64,000 nt of DNA from Methylorubrum suomiense (GCF_022179765.1 NZ_BPRE01000008.1:1-64000); one strand, 5' to 3'; positions 41,615-50,399 are shown, numbered from the stretch's first letter. The notes: a model not told the origin generated them from the sequence alone. Made by a program: numbers and translations.

Positions 41615-41648
41615 CGGCGCCGGGCCCTTGCCCGGCGCCGTTTTCTTT
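41615..41648 (+). terminator. Rho-independent terminator after the cyclophilin genes
   Basis: CGGCGCCGGGC (41615-41625) pairs perfectly with GCCCGGCGCCG (41630-41640), an 11-bp stem with a CCTT loop, followed by TTTTCTTT (41641-41648). Confidence 0.93.
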
Positions 41649-42071
41649 CGTTCGGCGGCCTGTGTCGCCTGCCGCGCCAAACCCTCTCGTCGCCAATCGC
41701 GGACGTGATAATTCTTACAGTCTCGTGCATCTCCGATCCGTGGATCTCCCGACTGTGATCACCCCCGTCCAGATCCGCGCCGGCCGCGGTCTCCGCGAAT
41801 GGACGCAAGGAGGGCTCGCAATCCGGGCCAGACTCTCGGTGGTGACGCTGAACATGATCGAAAGCGATCGGATCGCCCCGCGGAAGCGGACTCCGGCCTC
41901 GATCCGCTCGGTGTCGGATGGGAAGCGCCCTCGCGACATCGGTAACGAGAGCGAGGGTTTCGGGGTCGTGATGCGGCCGAAGATCCGTCCCGCGAATCCG
42001 ACACGCGCTGAGGATCGGCGCGACGGGGCTCGCGACACAGGATCGACGTCGAGATCCATGCGGGTGGCCGA
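41649..42071. other. Intergenic region before pxpA, 423 nt
   Basis: No convincing gene. Open frames that cross it are shadows or lack homology and codon bias. It must contain the pxpA promoter; no operator was recognised. Confidence 0.4.
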
Positions 42072-42839
42072 ATGAACGGCCGCATCGACCTCAACGCCGA
42101 CCTCGGCGAGGGTTTCGGGCCCTGGCGCATGGGCGACGATGCGGGCCTCCTCGACATCGTCACCTCGGCCAACGTCGCTTGCGGCTTCCACGCGGGCGAT
42201 CCCGACATCATGGTCGAGACCGCGGCGGCGGCGCGGGCGCGCGGTGTCGCCATCGGGGCCCATCCGGGCTTCTGGGATCTGCGCGGCTTCGGCCGTCTGC
42301 GCATCCAGGACAGCCCGCGCCGCATCGAGCGCGACATCGCCTATCAGATCGGTGCCTTCCAGGCCTGCGCGGCTCTCGCTGGGGCCCGCGTCACCCACGT
42401 GAAGGCGCATGGGGCGCTCGCCAACCTCTCGAATGAGGAGGACGCGGTCGCCGAGGCCCTCGCCCGCGCCGTCCGGGGCGTTGATCGCGACCTCATCCTC
42501 GTCGTGATGCCGGGCTTGCCCGCCGAGCGGGCCGGCGAGCGCGCCGGCCTGCGGCTCGCCCGCGAGATCTACGCCGACCGGGGCTACGCGGCCGACGGTA
42601 CCCTGTTGCCCCGCGCGATGCCGGGGGCGGTGATCCACGATGCCGAGGCGGCCGCCGCCCGCGTCGCCCGCATGGTCGGGGAGGGGGCGGTGTTCGCGGC
42701 CGATGGCCGGGCGTTTTCGGTGGCAATCGACACCGTCTGCGTCCACGGCGACAATCCGGCGGCGATGGTCATGGCGCGGGCCGTGCGCACCGCGCTCGAG
42801 GCGGCCGGCCTCTCTCTGAAACCCTTCGCCGTGACGTGA
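42072..42839 (+). CDS. pxpA: 5-oxoprolinase subunit A (LamB/YcsF family)
   Basis: 255 residues with the full family signature: IDLNADLGEGFGPW at the start, SANVACGFHAGDPDIMVETA, GAHPGFWDLRGFGR, VTHVKAHGALAN and a C-terminal DTVCVHGDNPAA. PxpA works with PxpB and PxpC to open 5-oxoproline to glutamate at the cost of ATP. No pxpB or pxpC gene lies next to it, unlike the common pxpBCA arrangement. The ribosome binding site is weak. Confidence 0.92.
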   Translation: MNGRIDLNADLGEGFGPWRMGDDAGLLDIVTSANVACGFHAGDPDIMVETAAAARARGVAIGAHPGFWDLRGFGRLRIQDSPRRIERDIAYQIGAFQACAALAGARVTHVKAHGALANLSNEEDAVAEALARAVRGVDRDLILVVMPGLPAERAGERAGLRLAREIYADRGYAADGTLLPRAMPGAVIHDAEAAAARVARMVGEGAVFAADGRAFSVAIDTVCVHGDNPAAMVMARAVRTALEAAGLSLKPFAVT

Positions 42840-43102
42840 CGCTTCGCGACCTCACCGGTTGGCGGCGAGGCACGTTCGGTGCATCCGGCACGACACCCGC
42901 GGAAGCGTCCACCGACCGTGTTCGCGAGACCCATGGACTTTTGCGGCCGAGGCGGTCGTTGTCCATCGAGGCTACACGGGACTGAAGACCGTCGCGGCAA
43001 GCCATGGTCTTGGGATCGAAACCGTCTTGATCACGGTTTCTTGAGCGGCGACGTCCCACGGGAGGTCGCCGAGCGTAGCAGCGTCGGGACATCCGGGCCG
43101 AA

Positions 43103-45175
43103 ATGAAGAAGCTTACCTCCGGCGACGGCTTCGTCGTTCCGCCGCGTCCCACGCGGGTCGCCGCCGCGGAGACGCCGCAAGCGTCCCTCGCCGCCTCCAT
43201 GGTCGTCGTCGCGATCATCGTCGCCGGTCTCTATCTCGGCCGCGAGGTGCTGATCCCCATCGCGATCGCGATGCTCCTGTCCTTCGTGCTCGGGCCGCTG
43301 GTGAACCTGTTGCGCCGGCTGCGCCTCGGTCGCGTCGTCGCCGTGCTCGCGGCGGTTCTGTTCGCCACCGGCATCATCGGGGCGCTCTCCACCGTGATCG
43401 GCGTTCAGGTCGCCGAACTCGTACAGGACGTGCCGCGCTACCAGACCACCATCGAGCGCAAGATCCAGGGTCTGCGCGAGGGCTCGCTCGGCCGGACGAT
43501 GGATTACATCGCCAACATGAACCGGGCGATCCACCAGGGTGGCTCGGACGAGGGCAAGGACGAGGCCGACCGGGCCAAGGCCGCCCAGGAGTCGCGCGAG
43601 CGGCAGGCCCGTGAACAGGCCCGCAAGGATCCGGCGGCCCGCACCGGACAGCCCGAGGCGGAACCGGCCAAGCCCATGCTGGTGCAGGTCGAGGAACGGC
43701 GGCCGAGCCCGTTGGAGATCGCCTCCACCGTCCTCTCGCCGGTGGTGCAGCCGCTTGCCACCGCCGGCATCGTCGTGGTGGTGCTGCTCTTCATCCTGAT
43801 GCAGCGCGAGGATCTGCGCGACCGCCTGATCCGCCTCGCCGGATCGAGCGACCTGCATCGCACCACGGTGGCGATGGACGATGCGGCGCGGCGCCTGTCG
43901 CGCTACTTCCTCGGCCAGCTCGCCCTCAACACCGCCTTCGGCGTCGTCATCGGTCTCGGGCTCTGGATCATCGGGGTGCCGAACCCGGTCCTGTGGGCGA
44001 TCTTCTCGGCGATGATGCGGTTCGTGCCGTATATCGGTGCCGTCCTCTCGGCGATCCTGCCGCTGGCGCTGGCCGCCGCGGTCGATCCCGGCTGGAGCAT
44101 GGTGCTGGCGACCTTCATCCTGTTCGCGGTGATCGAGCCCCTCGTCGGCCACGTGATCGAGCCCCTGGTCTACGGGCACTCGACCGGGCTCTCGCCCTTC
44201 TCGGTGCTGATCTCGGCGTTGTTCTGGGCATGGTTGTGGGGGCCGGTCGGCCTGCTGCTCTCGACGCCGCTCACCGTCTGCCTCGTCGTGCTCGGCCGCC
44301 ATGTCGACCGGCTCGAATTCCTCGACGTGCTGTTCAGCAACCGTCCGGCGCTGACGCCGGTCGAGAACTTCTACCAGCGCATGCTCGCCGACGATCCCGA
44401 AGAGGCGCAGGAGCATGCGGAGATGATCCTGCAGGAATGCTCGCTGTCGGCCTATTACGACGACGTGGTGCTCCGCGGCCTGGAACTCGCCGCCCGCGAC
44501 GCCGCCCGCGGTGTGCTCACCCCCGACCAGAAGGCCGATATCCGTGCCTCGATCACCGCTCTGGTCGAGGATCTCGAGGATCGGGAAGACGGGTTGCCCG
44601 AGCCCGCATCCAAATCCGCCAAGCTGATTTCGGCGACGGAGACGGACAGCGCCTGCTCGTCCGAGCCGATCCCCGACCCGTCCCCGGACGATCTGCCCGA
44701 GGCGTGGCGGCGCGAAGGGGCCGTGCTCCTCGTCTCGGGCCGCGGCTTCCTCGACGGTGCGGCGACCGCCATCGCCGACCAGCTCCTGCGCAAGCGCGGC
44801 TTCGGCACCCGGCAAGTGCCCTTCGCCGAGGTCGCTCGCGTGCGGTTGGGCGCATGGGATCCCGGCGAGCCCCAGGCCGTCTGCGTGATCTCGTTGGCCC
44901 TTTCGGGTGAGCCAACGCATCTGAGCCGCCTCGTCAGCCGGCTGCGGCGCAAGCTCGACACCGTGCCGGTGGTGGCGGGGCTGTGGCGCCTGGACGAGCC
45001 GGTTCTGTCGGACGAGAGCCTTCGGGCCAAGCTCGGCGCCGACGATCACGTCACCTCCCTGCGCGACCTCATCGAGACGGTCCTGACCATGGCGCGCAAC
45101 GCCGGCGATACGCGGGAGCCGGAGCGTCGCGAGGCCGCCACGCCGCCGCGTCAGGCGATGCCGGAGCCGGCGTGA
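43103..45175 (+). CDS. AI-2E family (PerM-like) transporter with a long C-terminal extension
   Basis: 690 residues, against about 350-400 for most family members. The N-terminal 400 residues hold about eight hydrophobic segments and the family pattern (VLIPIAIAMLLSFVLGPLVN, NLFVY-like loops replaced by LGQLALNTAFGVVIGLGLW, LIEPLVGHVIEPLVYGH). Residues about 155-210 form a charged insert rich in Ala, Arg and Glu. The last 270 residues are soluble and not part of the transporter; they hold a region AVLLVSGRGFLDGAATAIADQ and QAVCVISLALSGEPTHLSRL that I do not recognise. Substrates of this family are largely uncertain. A stand-alone gene. Confidence 0.85.
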   Translation: MKKLTSGDGFVVPPRPTRVAAAETPQASLAASMVVVAIIVAGLYLGREVLIPIAIAMLLSFVLGPLVNLLRRLRLGRVVAVLAAVLFATGIIGALSTVIGVQVAELVQDVPRYQTTIERKIQGLREGSLGRTMDYIANMNRAIHQGGSDEGKDEADRAKAAQESRERQAREQARKDPAARTGQPEAEPAKPMLVQVEERRPSPLEIASTVLSPVVQPLATAGIVVVVLLFILMQREDLRDRLIRLAGSSDLHRTTVAMDDAARRLSRYFLGQLALNTAFGVVIGLGLWIIGVPNPVLWAIFSAMMRFVPYIGAVLSAILPLALAAAVDPGWSMVLATFILFAVIEPLVGHVIEPLVYGHSTGLSPFSVLISALFWAWLWGPVGLLLSTPLTVCLVVLGRHVDRLEFLDVLFSNRPALTPVENFYQRMLADDPEEAQEHAEMILQECSLSAYYDDVVLRGLELAARDAARGVLTPDQKADIRASITALVEDLEDREDGLPEPASKSAKLISATETDSACSSEPIPDPSPDDLPEAWRREGAVLLVSGRGFLDGAATAIADQLLRKRGFGTRQVPFAEVARVRLGAWDPGEPQAVCVISLALSGEPTHLSRLVSRLRRKLDTVPVVAGLWRLDEPVLSDESLRAKLGADDHVTSLRDLIETVLTMARNAGDTREPERREAATPPRQAMPEPA

Positions 45176-45182
45176 CAGGGCG

Positions 45183-45218
45183 CGGGATCGGAACGCTTCA
45201 CGTTTGACGCCGATCCCG
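45183..45218 (+). terminator. Inverted repeat after the AI-2E family gene
   Basis: CGGGATCGG (45183-45191) and CCGATCCCG (45210-45218) are perfect inverted copies 8 nt after the stop, with an 18-nt loop and no T-run. Candidate terminator. Confidence 0.5.
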
Positions 45219-45297
45219 GCCTTTGCCCCTGCCACCGGGTTGACGGGGCCGCCTCCCGGCGGCTTCGTGGATCGGGCAACAGGAGGCCGTCCCTTCG

Positions 45298-46095
45298 ATG
45301 AGCGTCGTCGATCTCGCCCGGTTCATGGAAGACCTCGCCACCCAGTCCGGAGCGGCGATCCTGCCGTTCTTCCGGGCGCATTTCGGACTGGACGACAAGT
45401 CCCACGGCACCGGCCACGCCTTCGATCCCGTCACCGAGGCTGATCGGGCCGCGGAAGCGGTGATGCGGCGGATGATCAAGGATCAGCTGCCGAGCCATGG
45501 GATCCTGGGAGAGGAGTTCGGAGCGGAGCGCACGGATGCGGAATGCGTCTGGGTGCTCGACCCCATCGACGGCACCCGCGCCTTCATCGCCGGGCTCCCG
45601 ACCTGGGGCACCCTGATCGGCCTCACTCATCACGGCGCGGCGGTGCGCGGCCTGATGCACCAGCCCTATCTCGGCGAGCGTTTCCTCGGCGACGGCAAGA
45701 CCGCGAGCGTGCGGAGCCCCCGCGGCGAGCGTCCCCTCCACACGCGCCGCTGCGACGCGCTGTCGGCGGCGATCCTGGCCACGACGGATCCTCGCCTGTT
45801 CGCCGAGGGGGAGGAATCCGAGCGCTACCGGTCGATCGAGGGCAGCGTGCGCATGTCGCGCTACGGTGCCGATTGCTACGCCTATTGCATGCTGGCGGCG
45901 GGCCAGATCGACCTCGTGGTCGAGGCCGGATTGAAGCCCTACGACATCGTCGCCTTGATCCCCATCGTCGAGGGGGCGGGCGGCGTCGTCACCGCCTGGG
46001 ACGGCGGCCCGGCCACCTCTGGGGGACGGATCGTGGCGGCGGGCAGCCCACGCCTGCACGAGGCCGCCTTGAAGCACCTGAACCCGAGCGCCTGA
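45298..46095 (+). CDS. hisN: Histidinol-phosphatase, inositol monophosphatase family
   Basis: 265 residues. Metal-binding and catalytic motifs of the family are present: ILGEEFG (Glu72-Glu73), VLDPIDGTRAF (Asp88, Asp91) and the C-terminal GLKPYDIVALIPIVEGAGG. The GLPTWGTLIGL and YDIVALIPIVEGAGG variants fit the HisN group, which makes histidinol in actinobacteria and many alphaproteobacteria, better than general inositol phosphatases, but the substrate is inferred. ATG 45298 is preceded by AGGAGGCC. It stands alone. Confidence 0.87.
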   Translation: MSVVDLARFMEDLATQSGAAILPFFRAHFGLDDKSHGTGHAFDPVTEADRAAEAVMRRMIKDQLPSHGILGEEFGAERTDAECVWVLDPIDGTRAFIAGLPTWGTLIGLTHHGAAVRGLMHQPYLGERFLGDGKTASVRSPRGERPLHTRRCDALSAAILATTDPRLFAEGEESERYRSIEGSVRMSRYGADCYAYCMLAAGQIDLVVEAGLKPYDIVALIPIVEGAGGVVTAWDGGPATSGGRIVAAGSPRLHEAALKHLNPSA

Positions 46096-46148
46096 CCCTT
46101 TCGCGACGGGCTCGCCCGATCAGCACCGTGGCCGCGGCGCGTCGTTCC

Positions 46149-47135
46149 TCAAGCCATCGCGCGGGTCGGCTCAGCAGCCGTTTCCGCCGGCGCGGCCTGT
46201 CCGGGAATGAAGGCGTCGAAGGCGGCCCAGAAATCGGCGCGCAGGGCGTCGCATTCCGTCAGGATCTCGTGTCGCGCACCGGGCAGGACGATGAGGTGTC
46301 CGGTCTTGAGGCGGGCCGCGAAGCGCTCGACGGCCGGCGTGCTGCACACGGGGTCGGCGCCGGCGGCGATGATGAGGCAGGGTAAGCGGATGCGTCGCAC
46401 CGTGGCGGGCCGATTGAGGGTGCGCATCGCCCGGAAGGCCGAGGCGAGCCATGCGATGGTCGGTCCGCCGACCGCCCCCGCGCCGACGACGCGGGCCGCC
46501 TGGGCATTGCGCTCGTAGCGGGACGGATCGGTCGAGAGGCGGTTTCCGGCAAACGGCATGGTCGCGATCGAGGTCGGTTTGCCGAACGGGGTGTAGCAGC
46601 ATCCGAGCCCGAGCCGGTGCAGGGTGCGCGCCAGGACCGACGCGGCCGCCGGCCAGCGGACCATCCGGATCTTCAGCATCGGCGCGACGGTCACGAGGCG
46701 GCGGAACGGCAGCCAGCCTTCCGCCGCTCCCGTGAGCGCCACCGTGCCGCCCATGGAATGGGCAAGCCCGAAATGCGGCTCGGGCATGGAGGGAACCAGG
46801 ATCTGCTCAGTGACCGCCGCGAGATCGAGGCGGTAATCGTCGAAGCGGCGGACATGGCCCTTGTGGGCGTCGCGCACCTGACGCCCGGAATCGCCCTGGC
46901 CACGCCAATCGAAGGCCACGACGCAGAAGCCGCGGGCGCGCAGCTCGGCGATGGTCTCGTAATACTTCTCGATGAACTCGGCCCGTCCCTGGAGCAGGCA
47001 GACCGTGCCCTTCACGGTGCGGCTGGTGGGGCGCCAGGTCGCCGCCCGCAGGGGGATGCCGTCGGCGGTTTCGACCGGGACGAGCCGCGCGCCGGGCGGA
47101 ACCGGATTGTCGGGCGTGGGTCGCAGCGTCAGCAC
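46149..47135 (-). CDS. Alpha/beta hydrolase, lysophospholipase-like
   Basis: 328 residues from GTG 47135; a longer frame to 47216 adds a non-conserved N-terminus, so the shorter start was preferred. The fold shows the oxyanion region VCLLQGRAEFIEKYYET, VVAFDWRGQGDSGR, the nucleophile elbow LAHSMGG (Ser127) and a late His in PGARHEILTE, with Asp in AGADPVCS. This fits the lysophospholipase (PldB) group of serine hydrolases. No signal peptide. Convergent with hisN. Confidence 0.88.
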   Translation of the reverse strand: MLTLRPTPDNPVPPGARLVPVETADGIPLRAATWRPTSRTVKGTVCLLQGRAEFIEKYYETIAELRARGFCVVAFDWRGQGDSGRQVRDAHKGHVRRFDDYRLDLAAVTEQILVPSMPEPHFGLAHSMGGTVALTGAAEGWLPFRRLVTVAPMLKIRMVRWPAAASVLARTLHRLGLGCCYTPFGKPTSIATMPFAGNRLSTDPSRYERNAQAARVVGAGAVGGPTIAWLASAFRAMRTLNRPATVRRIRLPCLIIAAGADPVCSTPAVERFAARLKTGHLIVLPGARHEILTECDALRADFWAAFDAFIPGQAAPAETAAEPTRAMA

Positions 47136-47233
47136 GGCCGGCTCATCCCCGCTCTGTCTTCGTGACGTTTGGGACGCAAAATGGCCGGGTCGACGCTCTT
47201 GCACGACCCCGCGCACCCCCCAATATCATGGAT

Positions 47234-47319
47234 GCGCCGGCCGATACGGCGGCGCGAAGGTCCGGCCCTCGGGCGGACCAGACCATACACAGCATGTTGC
47301 TTCTTTCGGAGGATATGTG
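47234..47319 (+). promoter_or_regulatory. ROSE-type RNA thermometer in the hsp20 5' leader
   Basis: The leader has three successive hairpins. Two are GC-rich: GCGCCG (47234-47239) with CGGCGC (47250-47255), and GGTCCG (47259-47264) with CGGACC (47274-47279). The last contains TTGCTTC (47297-47303), which can pair with the ribosome binding site GGAGGA (47308-47313) around a TTTC loop, including the single G-G opposition typical of ROSE elements (G47299 with G47312). At low temperature this would hide the site, with melting on heat shock. The call rests on the signature motif, the architecture and the small heat-shock gene that follows. Confidence 0.8.
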
Positions 47320-47787
47320 ATGCGTCAGTTCGATCTGGCTCCCCTGTACCGTTCCACCGTCGGTTTCGACCGTTTGTTCGCGGCTCTCGACGGTTTCGTC
47401 AGCGCCGAGCAGGCCCCCACCTACCCGCCCTACAATATCGAGCGCACGGCCGAGAACGTCTATCGCGTGACGGTCGCGGTGGCCGGCTTCACCGAGGCCG
47501 ACCTCTCGATCGAGGTGAAGGAGAACGCCCTCACCATCAAGGGCGAGCGTCAGCCGAGCGAGAGCAAGGCGGAAGTCCTTCATCAGGGCATCGCCGCCCG
47601 CGCCTTCGAGCGCCGCTTCCAACTCGCCGACCACGTGCAGGTCACGGGTGCTTCGCTGGAGAACGGCCTCCTCCATGTCGATCTCGTCCGCGAGGTCCCG
47701 GAGGCGAAGAAGCCGCGCCGCATCGAGATCGCCAGCCGCGCCTCGGGCCAGCCGGTGATCGAGGGCAAGGTCCAGCAGGCCGCGTAA
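47320..47787 (+). CDS. Small heat-shock protein, Hsp20 family
   Basis: 155 residues. An alpha-crystallin domain runs from about residue 30 to 125: YPPYNIERTAENVYRVTVAV, AGFTEADLSIEVKENALTIKG, HQGIAARAFERRFQLADHV and ENGLLHVDLVREVPE, followed by a short C-terminal tail with KKPRRIEI (I-x-I-type contact). It acts as an ATP-independent holdase. ATG 47320 has GGAGGA 6 nt upstream, buried in the ROSE-like structure. A strong terminator follows, so it is monocistronic. Confidence 0.95.
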   Translation: MRQFDLAPLYRSTVGFDRLFAALDGFVSAEQAPTYPPYNIERTAENVYRVTVAVAGFTEADLSIEVKENALTIKGERQPSESKAEVLHQGIAARAFERRFQLADHVQVTGASLENGLLHVDLVREVPEAKKPRRIEIASRASGQPVIEGKVQQAA

Positions 47788-47817
47788 ACGGCCGCAACGG
47801 TCATCCATTCAGGGGAG

Positions 47818-47846
47818 CGCCCCGGCCGAAAGGCCGGGGCGTTTTC
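47818..47846 (+). terminator. Rho-independent terminator after hsp20
   Basis: CGCCCCGGCC (47818-47827) pairs perfectly with GGCCGGGGCG (47832-47841) around a GAAA tetraloop, followed by TTTTC. Confidence 0.93.
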
Positions 47847-47885
47847 GTTTGTGCGATGCAGGCGGCGTTGCCCAAACCCGCCGCT

Positions 47886-47967
47886 GATCCTGAGGCGCCC
47901 GGCCACGCGATCCCTGAAACCCTTCTTCGAGGACGCTCGGGGGGCTTCTCAGGATGAGGGCGCGGGT
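47886..47967. repeat. Palindromic intergenic repeat, copy 2 (degenerate)
   Basis: ATCCTGAG (47887-47894) and CTCAGGAT (47948-47955) are the ends of an inverted repeat of the same family as that before gyrA; CTCAGGATGAGGGCGCGGGT is identical in both. The internal arms are degenerate here. It sits in a convergent gap between hsp20 and a small secreted-protein gene. Confidence 0.65.
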
Positions 47968-47988
47968 CGGACGGTGACCCGACGCAAA

Positions 47989-48285
47989 TCAAAAATCCCC
48001 GAAACGGTCGTTGCGGCTCGGCTCGTAGCAGGTGAAGCCGACGAAGCAGGCCGGGGTGTCGCGAGCCGGCACGAAGGCGCGGCGGCCGATCTCGGTCGGC
48101 TCGCAGAAATTGCGGTCGCGCACGAAGCGGTCATAGGTCTGGCCGCCGGTGCCCAAGACCGCCGCGCCCTGGCGCAGGACGACGTTGCGGGCCTGGGCGC
48201 AGCTCATATCGACCGTGGAGAGGCGCTGAGCCGTCGCAGGGGAAAGACCGGCGGCGAGCAGGGTGACGGCGAGGGCGAGGCGCAT
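47989..48285 (-). CDS. Small secreted cysteine-containing protein of unknown function
   Basis: 98 residues: signal peptide (LALAVTLLAAGLSPATA) and a mature part of about 80 residues with four cysteines (DMSCAQAR, NFCEPTE, ACFVGFTCYEP), probably two disulfides. I do not recognise a named family; similar short periplasmic proteins occur widely in Hyphomicrobiales. It may be the last gene of a run with the cupin and helix-turn-helix genes upstream. Confidence 0.75.
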   Translation of the reverse strand: MRLALAVTLLAAGLSPATAQRLSTVDMSCAQARNVVLRQGAAVLGTGGQTYDRFVRDRNFCEPTEIGRRAFVPARDTPACFVGFTCYEPSRNDRFGDF

Positions 48286-48332
48286 CGGGGTAGATCCGAA
48301 CGAGGGCGGTTCGCCCTCTCAACGGATCGCCG

Positions 48333-48737
48333 TCACGGATGTATCCCGTCGAGATGGGGCAGCAGAACGACGCTCTCCTGCTCGTTCGGATCGGTCCGGG
48401 CGATGAGCGCCGTGCAGGGCTCGGTCGGACTTGGATTGTAGGGCAGGTGCGGCATGCCCGCCGGGATGTAGAGATAATCACCGGGCCGTATCTCGGCGTG
48501 ATGCTCCAGCCGCTCCCCCCACCACATTCCGGAGGTGCCGGAGAGCGCGTAGAGCGCCGTCTCGTGCCCCTCGTGCTTGTGGGGCTTGGCCCGAGCGCCG
48601 GGTGGGATCGTCACCATCTGGAGATGAAGGCCCTGGGCCCCGGCAGATTCCGCCGAGATGCCGGGGGCGTAGAGCAAGGCCTGTTTGCCGGTGAAGGCCT
48701 CGCCCGGCCGCACCACCCGGCAGACGGGCGCGGCCAC
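48333..48737 (-). CDS. Cupin-domain protein
   Basis: 134 residues, a single cupin barrel: VTIPPGARAKPHKHEGHETAL (metal-binding His in H-x-H-x-x-x-x-E/H pattern) and the second motif GDYLYIPAGMPHLPYNP. It could bind a metal and a small carboxylate, but the reaction is unknown. The start is a GTG at 48737, 4 nt after the helix-turn-helix gene stop, so it is probably translated from the same message. Confidence 0.82.
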   Translation of the reverse strand: MAAPVCRVVRPGEAFTGKQALLYAPGISAESAGAQGLHLQMVTIPPGARAKPHKHEGHETALYALSGTSGMWWGERLEHHAEIRPGDYLYIPAGMPHLPYNPSPTEPCTALIARTDPNEQESVVLLPHLDGIHP

Positions 48738-48741
48738 GGTC

Positions 48742-49200
48742 TCACAGATCTCCGAACGCGAACTGGCCCTGCGGTGCCGGCTTGCGCGGCGCCGCCTTGG
48801 CGCCGGACTTCGCCGCGATCTTGCCGGCGGACTTGCCCGTGGCCCGCGTCGGGCGGGGCTTGGGGTCGGCGCGCATCCGTGCCTTGGCCCGGTCGCGGGC
48901 CACCGCCTCGGGCGCGTGGGGATCGTCGTCGAGCCATTTGCCGCGCTTGAGCACCTCGTTGACGCGGCCCTGGTTCACGCCGACCTTGAAGGCGATTTCC
49001 TGCTGGGTCATGCCGGTGGCGGCGTGCAGCTCTTGGATCTGGCGGGCGAGTTCCGGCGTCATCTTCTGACCCGTGAGGCGGCGGGCCGGGCGGATGGTGC
49101 GGTTCTGCCGGTCGCGCTCGCGCAGGCGCTCCAGCAGGGCGAGCGCCATGTTCATGCCGTGCTCGCGCAGGGCCTCCTCGAACTCCTTCAGCGTCGCCAT
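48742..49200 (-). CDS. Helix-turn-helix protein with basic C-terminal tail
   Basis: 152 residues. A central helix-turn-helix reads GMTQQEIAFKVGVNQGRVNEVLKRG (residues about 63-87; given in two overlapping parts, TQQEIAFKVGVNQGR and VNEVLKRG). The N-terminus is helical; the C-terminal 50 residues are rich in Lys, Ala and Arg, like non-specific DNA-binding tails. ATG 49200 has GAGGAGCC upstream. It is the first of three co-directional small genes. A DNA-binding or regulatory role is likely; targets are unknown. Confidence 0.78.
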   Translation of the reverse strand: MATLKEFEEALREHGMNMALALLERLRERDRQNRTIRPARRLTGQKMTPELARQIQELHAATGMTQQEIAFKVGVNQGRVNEVLKRGKWLDDDPHAPEAVARDRAKARMRADPKPRPTRATGKSAGKIAAKSGAKAAPRKPAPQGQFAFGDL

Positions 49201-49473
49201 GTCCGGCTCCTCGCCCGATGGGATTCGGGCTCGTCGGACAAACGCCGCGCTCGTGCCCAAAGTTGCCCGAGAGGTGACGCGCGCCCGAGGCGTGTGGCAA
49301 GGGGTAAAAGGCGAACGCCGGGATCTGTCCACCGCCGAAGGCCGCCCTTTCGCGCTTAGGCCCGCGAACGTGTCTGGGCTGTGGCAACCGTCGCGATCCG
49401 TCCGCGCTTGGCACGCGCCGACGGGCTCGGCTAAACCGCTTGCGCCAGTGGATCGCGCGAGAGCCTTTTCGAC

Positions 49474-50343
49474 ATGATCAGCCCCATTCTCCCGGTCTCC
49501 CGCAGCGAGGCGAATCCGGGGGCGTCCGGCCTCGTCGAGGCGCTGGAGAGCGGCTCGGTGCTGGTCTTCCGCGATCTCGATTTTCCCCTCGACGCCTTCG
49601 AGCGCCGCTTCGTCGAGCGGCCCTTCGCCGACGGCAAGGCCAAGAACGTCTCGATCCGGGGTGAGAGCGCCGCGCTGAAGGGGGGCGCCGGAAGCGACGA
49701 GGAGCAGGCCCGGCTTCGTGCCTTGCTGGTGCGCTACCGTCACTTCGCCCAGAATCTGATCGACACCTATCTCCCGGCCTATACCGGCAAGGTGACGCTC
49801 GCCGGCACCTCGTACCGGCCGTTCGATGTCGATAAGCGCAAGCTCAGCTGGCGGCGTGACGACACCCGCATGCATGTCGATGCCTTCCCCTCGAACCCAA
49901 TTGGCGAGCGGCGCATCCTGCGCATCTTCCGCAACATCAACGCCGAGGGTCAGCCGCGCCACTGGCGGGTCGGCGAGGCGTTCGGCGATATGGCGGAGAA
50001 GTTCCTGCCCAAGCTTCCGGGCTATTCCGGTCTGTCGGCCAGCCTGCTCGCGGCGCTCAAGATCACGAAGGCCAAGCGGTCGGAATACGACCACCTGATG
50101 CTGCACCTGCACGACGCCCTGAAGCGCGACCTCGATTACCAGGCACGCGCGCCGCAGGCCGACGTGCATTTCCATCCCGGCGAGACCTGGGTGACCTTTT
50201 CGGATCTGGTGATGCACGGCGCCATGGGCGGCCGCTACATGCTGGAGCAGACCGGCTACCTCGCGGTCGCCGACCAAGCCGACCCGGAGAAAGCGCCGCA
50301 GCGGATCCTGGCAAAGAAGCTCGGCCGGCCGCTCAAGCACTGA
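49474..50343 (+). CDS. Kdo hydroxylase, Fe(II)/2-oxoglutarate-dependent (KdoO-like)
   Basis: 289 residues. The iron-binding facial triad is visible as His134-x-Asp136 (TRMHVDAFPSNP) and distal His248 (LVMHGAMGG), with an Arg after it for 2-oxoglutarate. ERRILRIFRNINAEGQPRHW and YDHLMLHLHDALKRD are family segments of the Kdo hydroxylases, which convert Kdo of the lipopolysaccharide inner core to Ko. This fits an outer-membrane remodelling role alongside the AcpXL lipid A pathway encoded 4 kb away. The name is a family assignment. Confidence 0.82.
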   Translation: MISPILPVSRSEANPGASGLVEALESGSVLVFRDLDFPLDAFERRFVERPFADGKAKNVSIRGESAALKGGAGSDEEQARLRALLVRYRHFAQNLIDTYLPAYTGKVTLAGTSYRPFDVDKRKLSWRRDDTRMHVDAFPSNPIGERRILRIFRNINAEGQPRHWRVGEAFGDMAEKFLPKLPGYSGLSASLLAALKITKAKRSEYDHLMLHLHDALKRDLDYQARAPQADVHFHPGETWVTFSDLVMHGAMGGRYMLEQTGYLAVADQADPEKAPQRILAKKLGRPLKH

Positions 50344-50356
50344 GCGCTTCGTGTCC

Positions 50357-50388
50357 CCCATCCCACCAACTCAAGATGAGCGGATGGG
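50357..50388. terminator. Hairpin between convergent Kdo hydroxylase and AI-2E genes
   Basis: CCCATCC (50357-50363) and GGATGGG (50382-50388) pair perfectly in the 56-nt gap between two convergent genes. Candidate bidirectional terminator without a T-run. Confidence 0.45.
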
Positions 50389-50399
50389 TGGAGAAGCCC

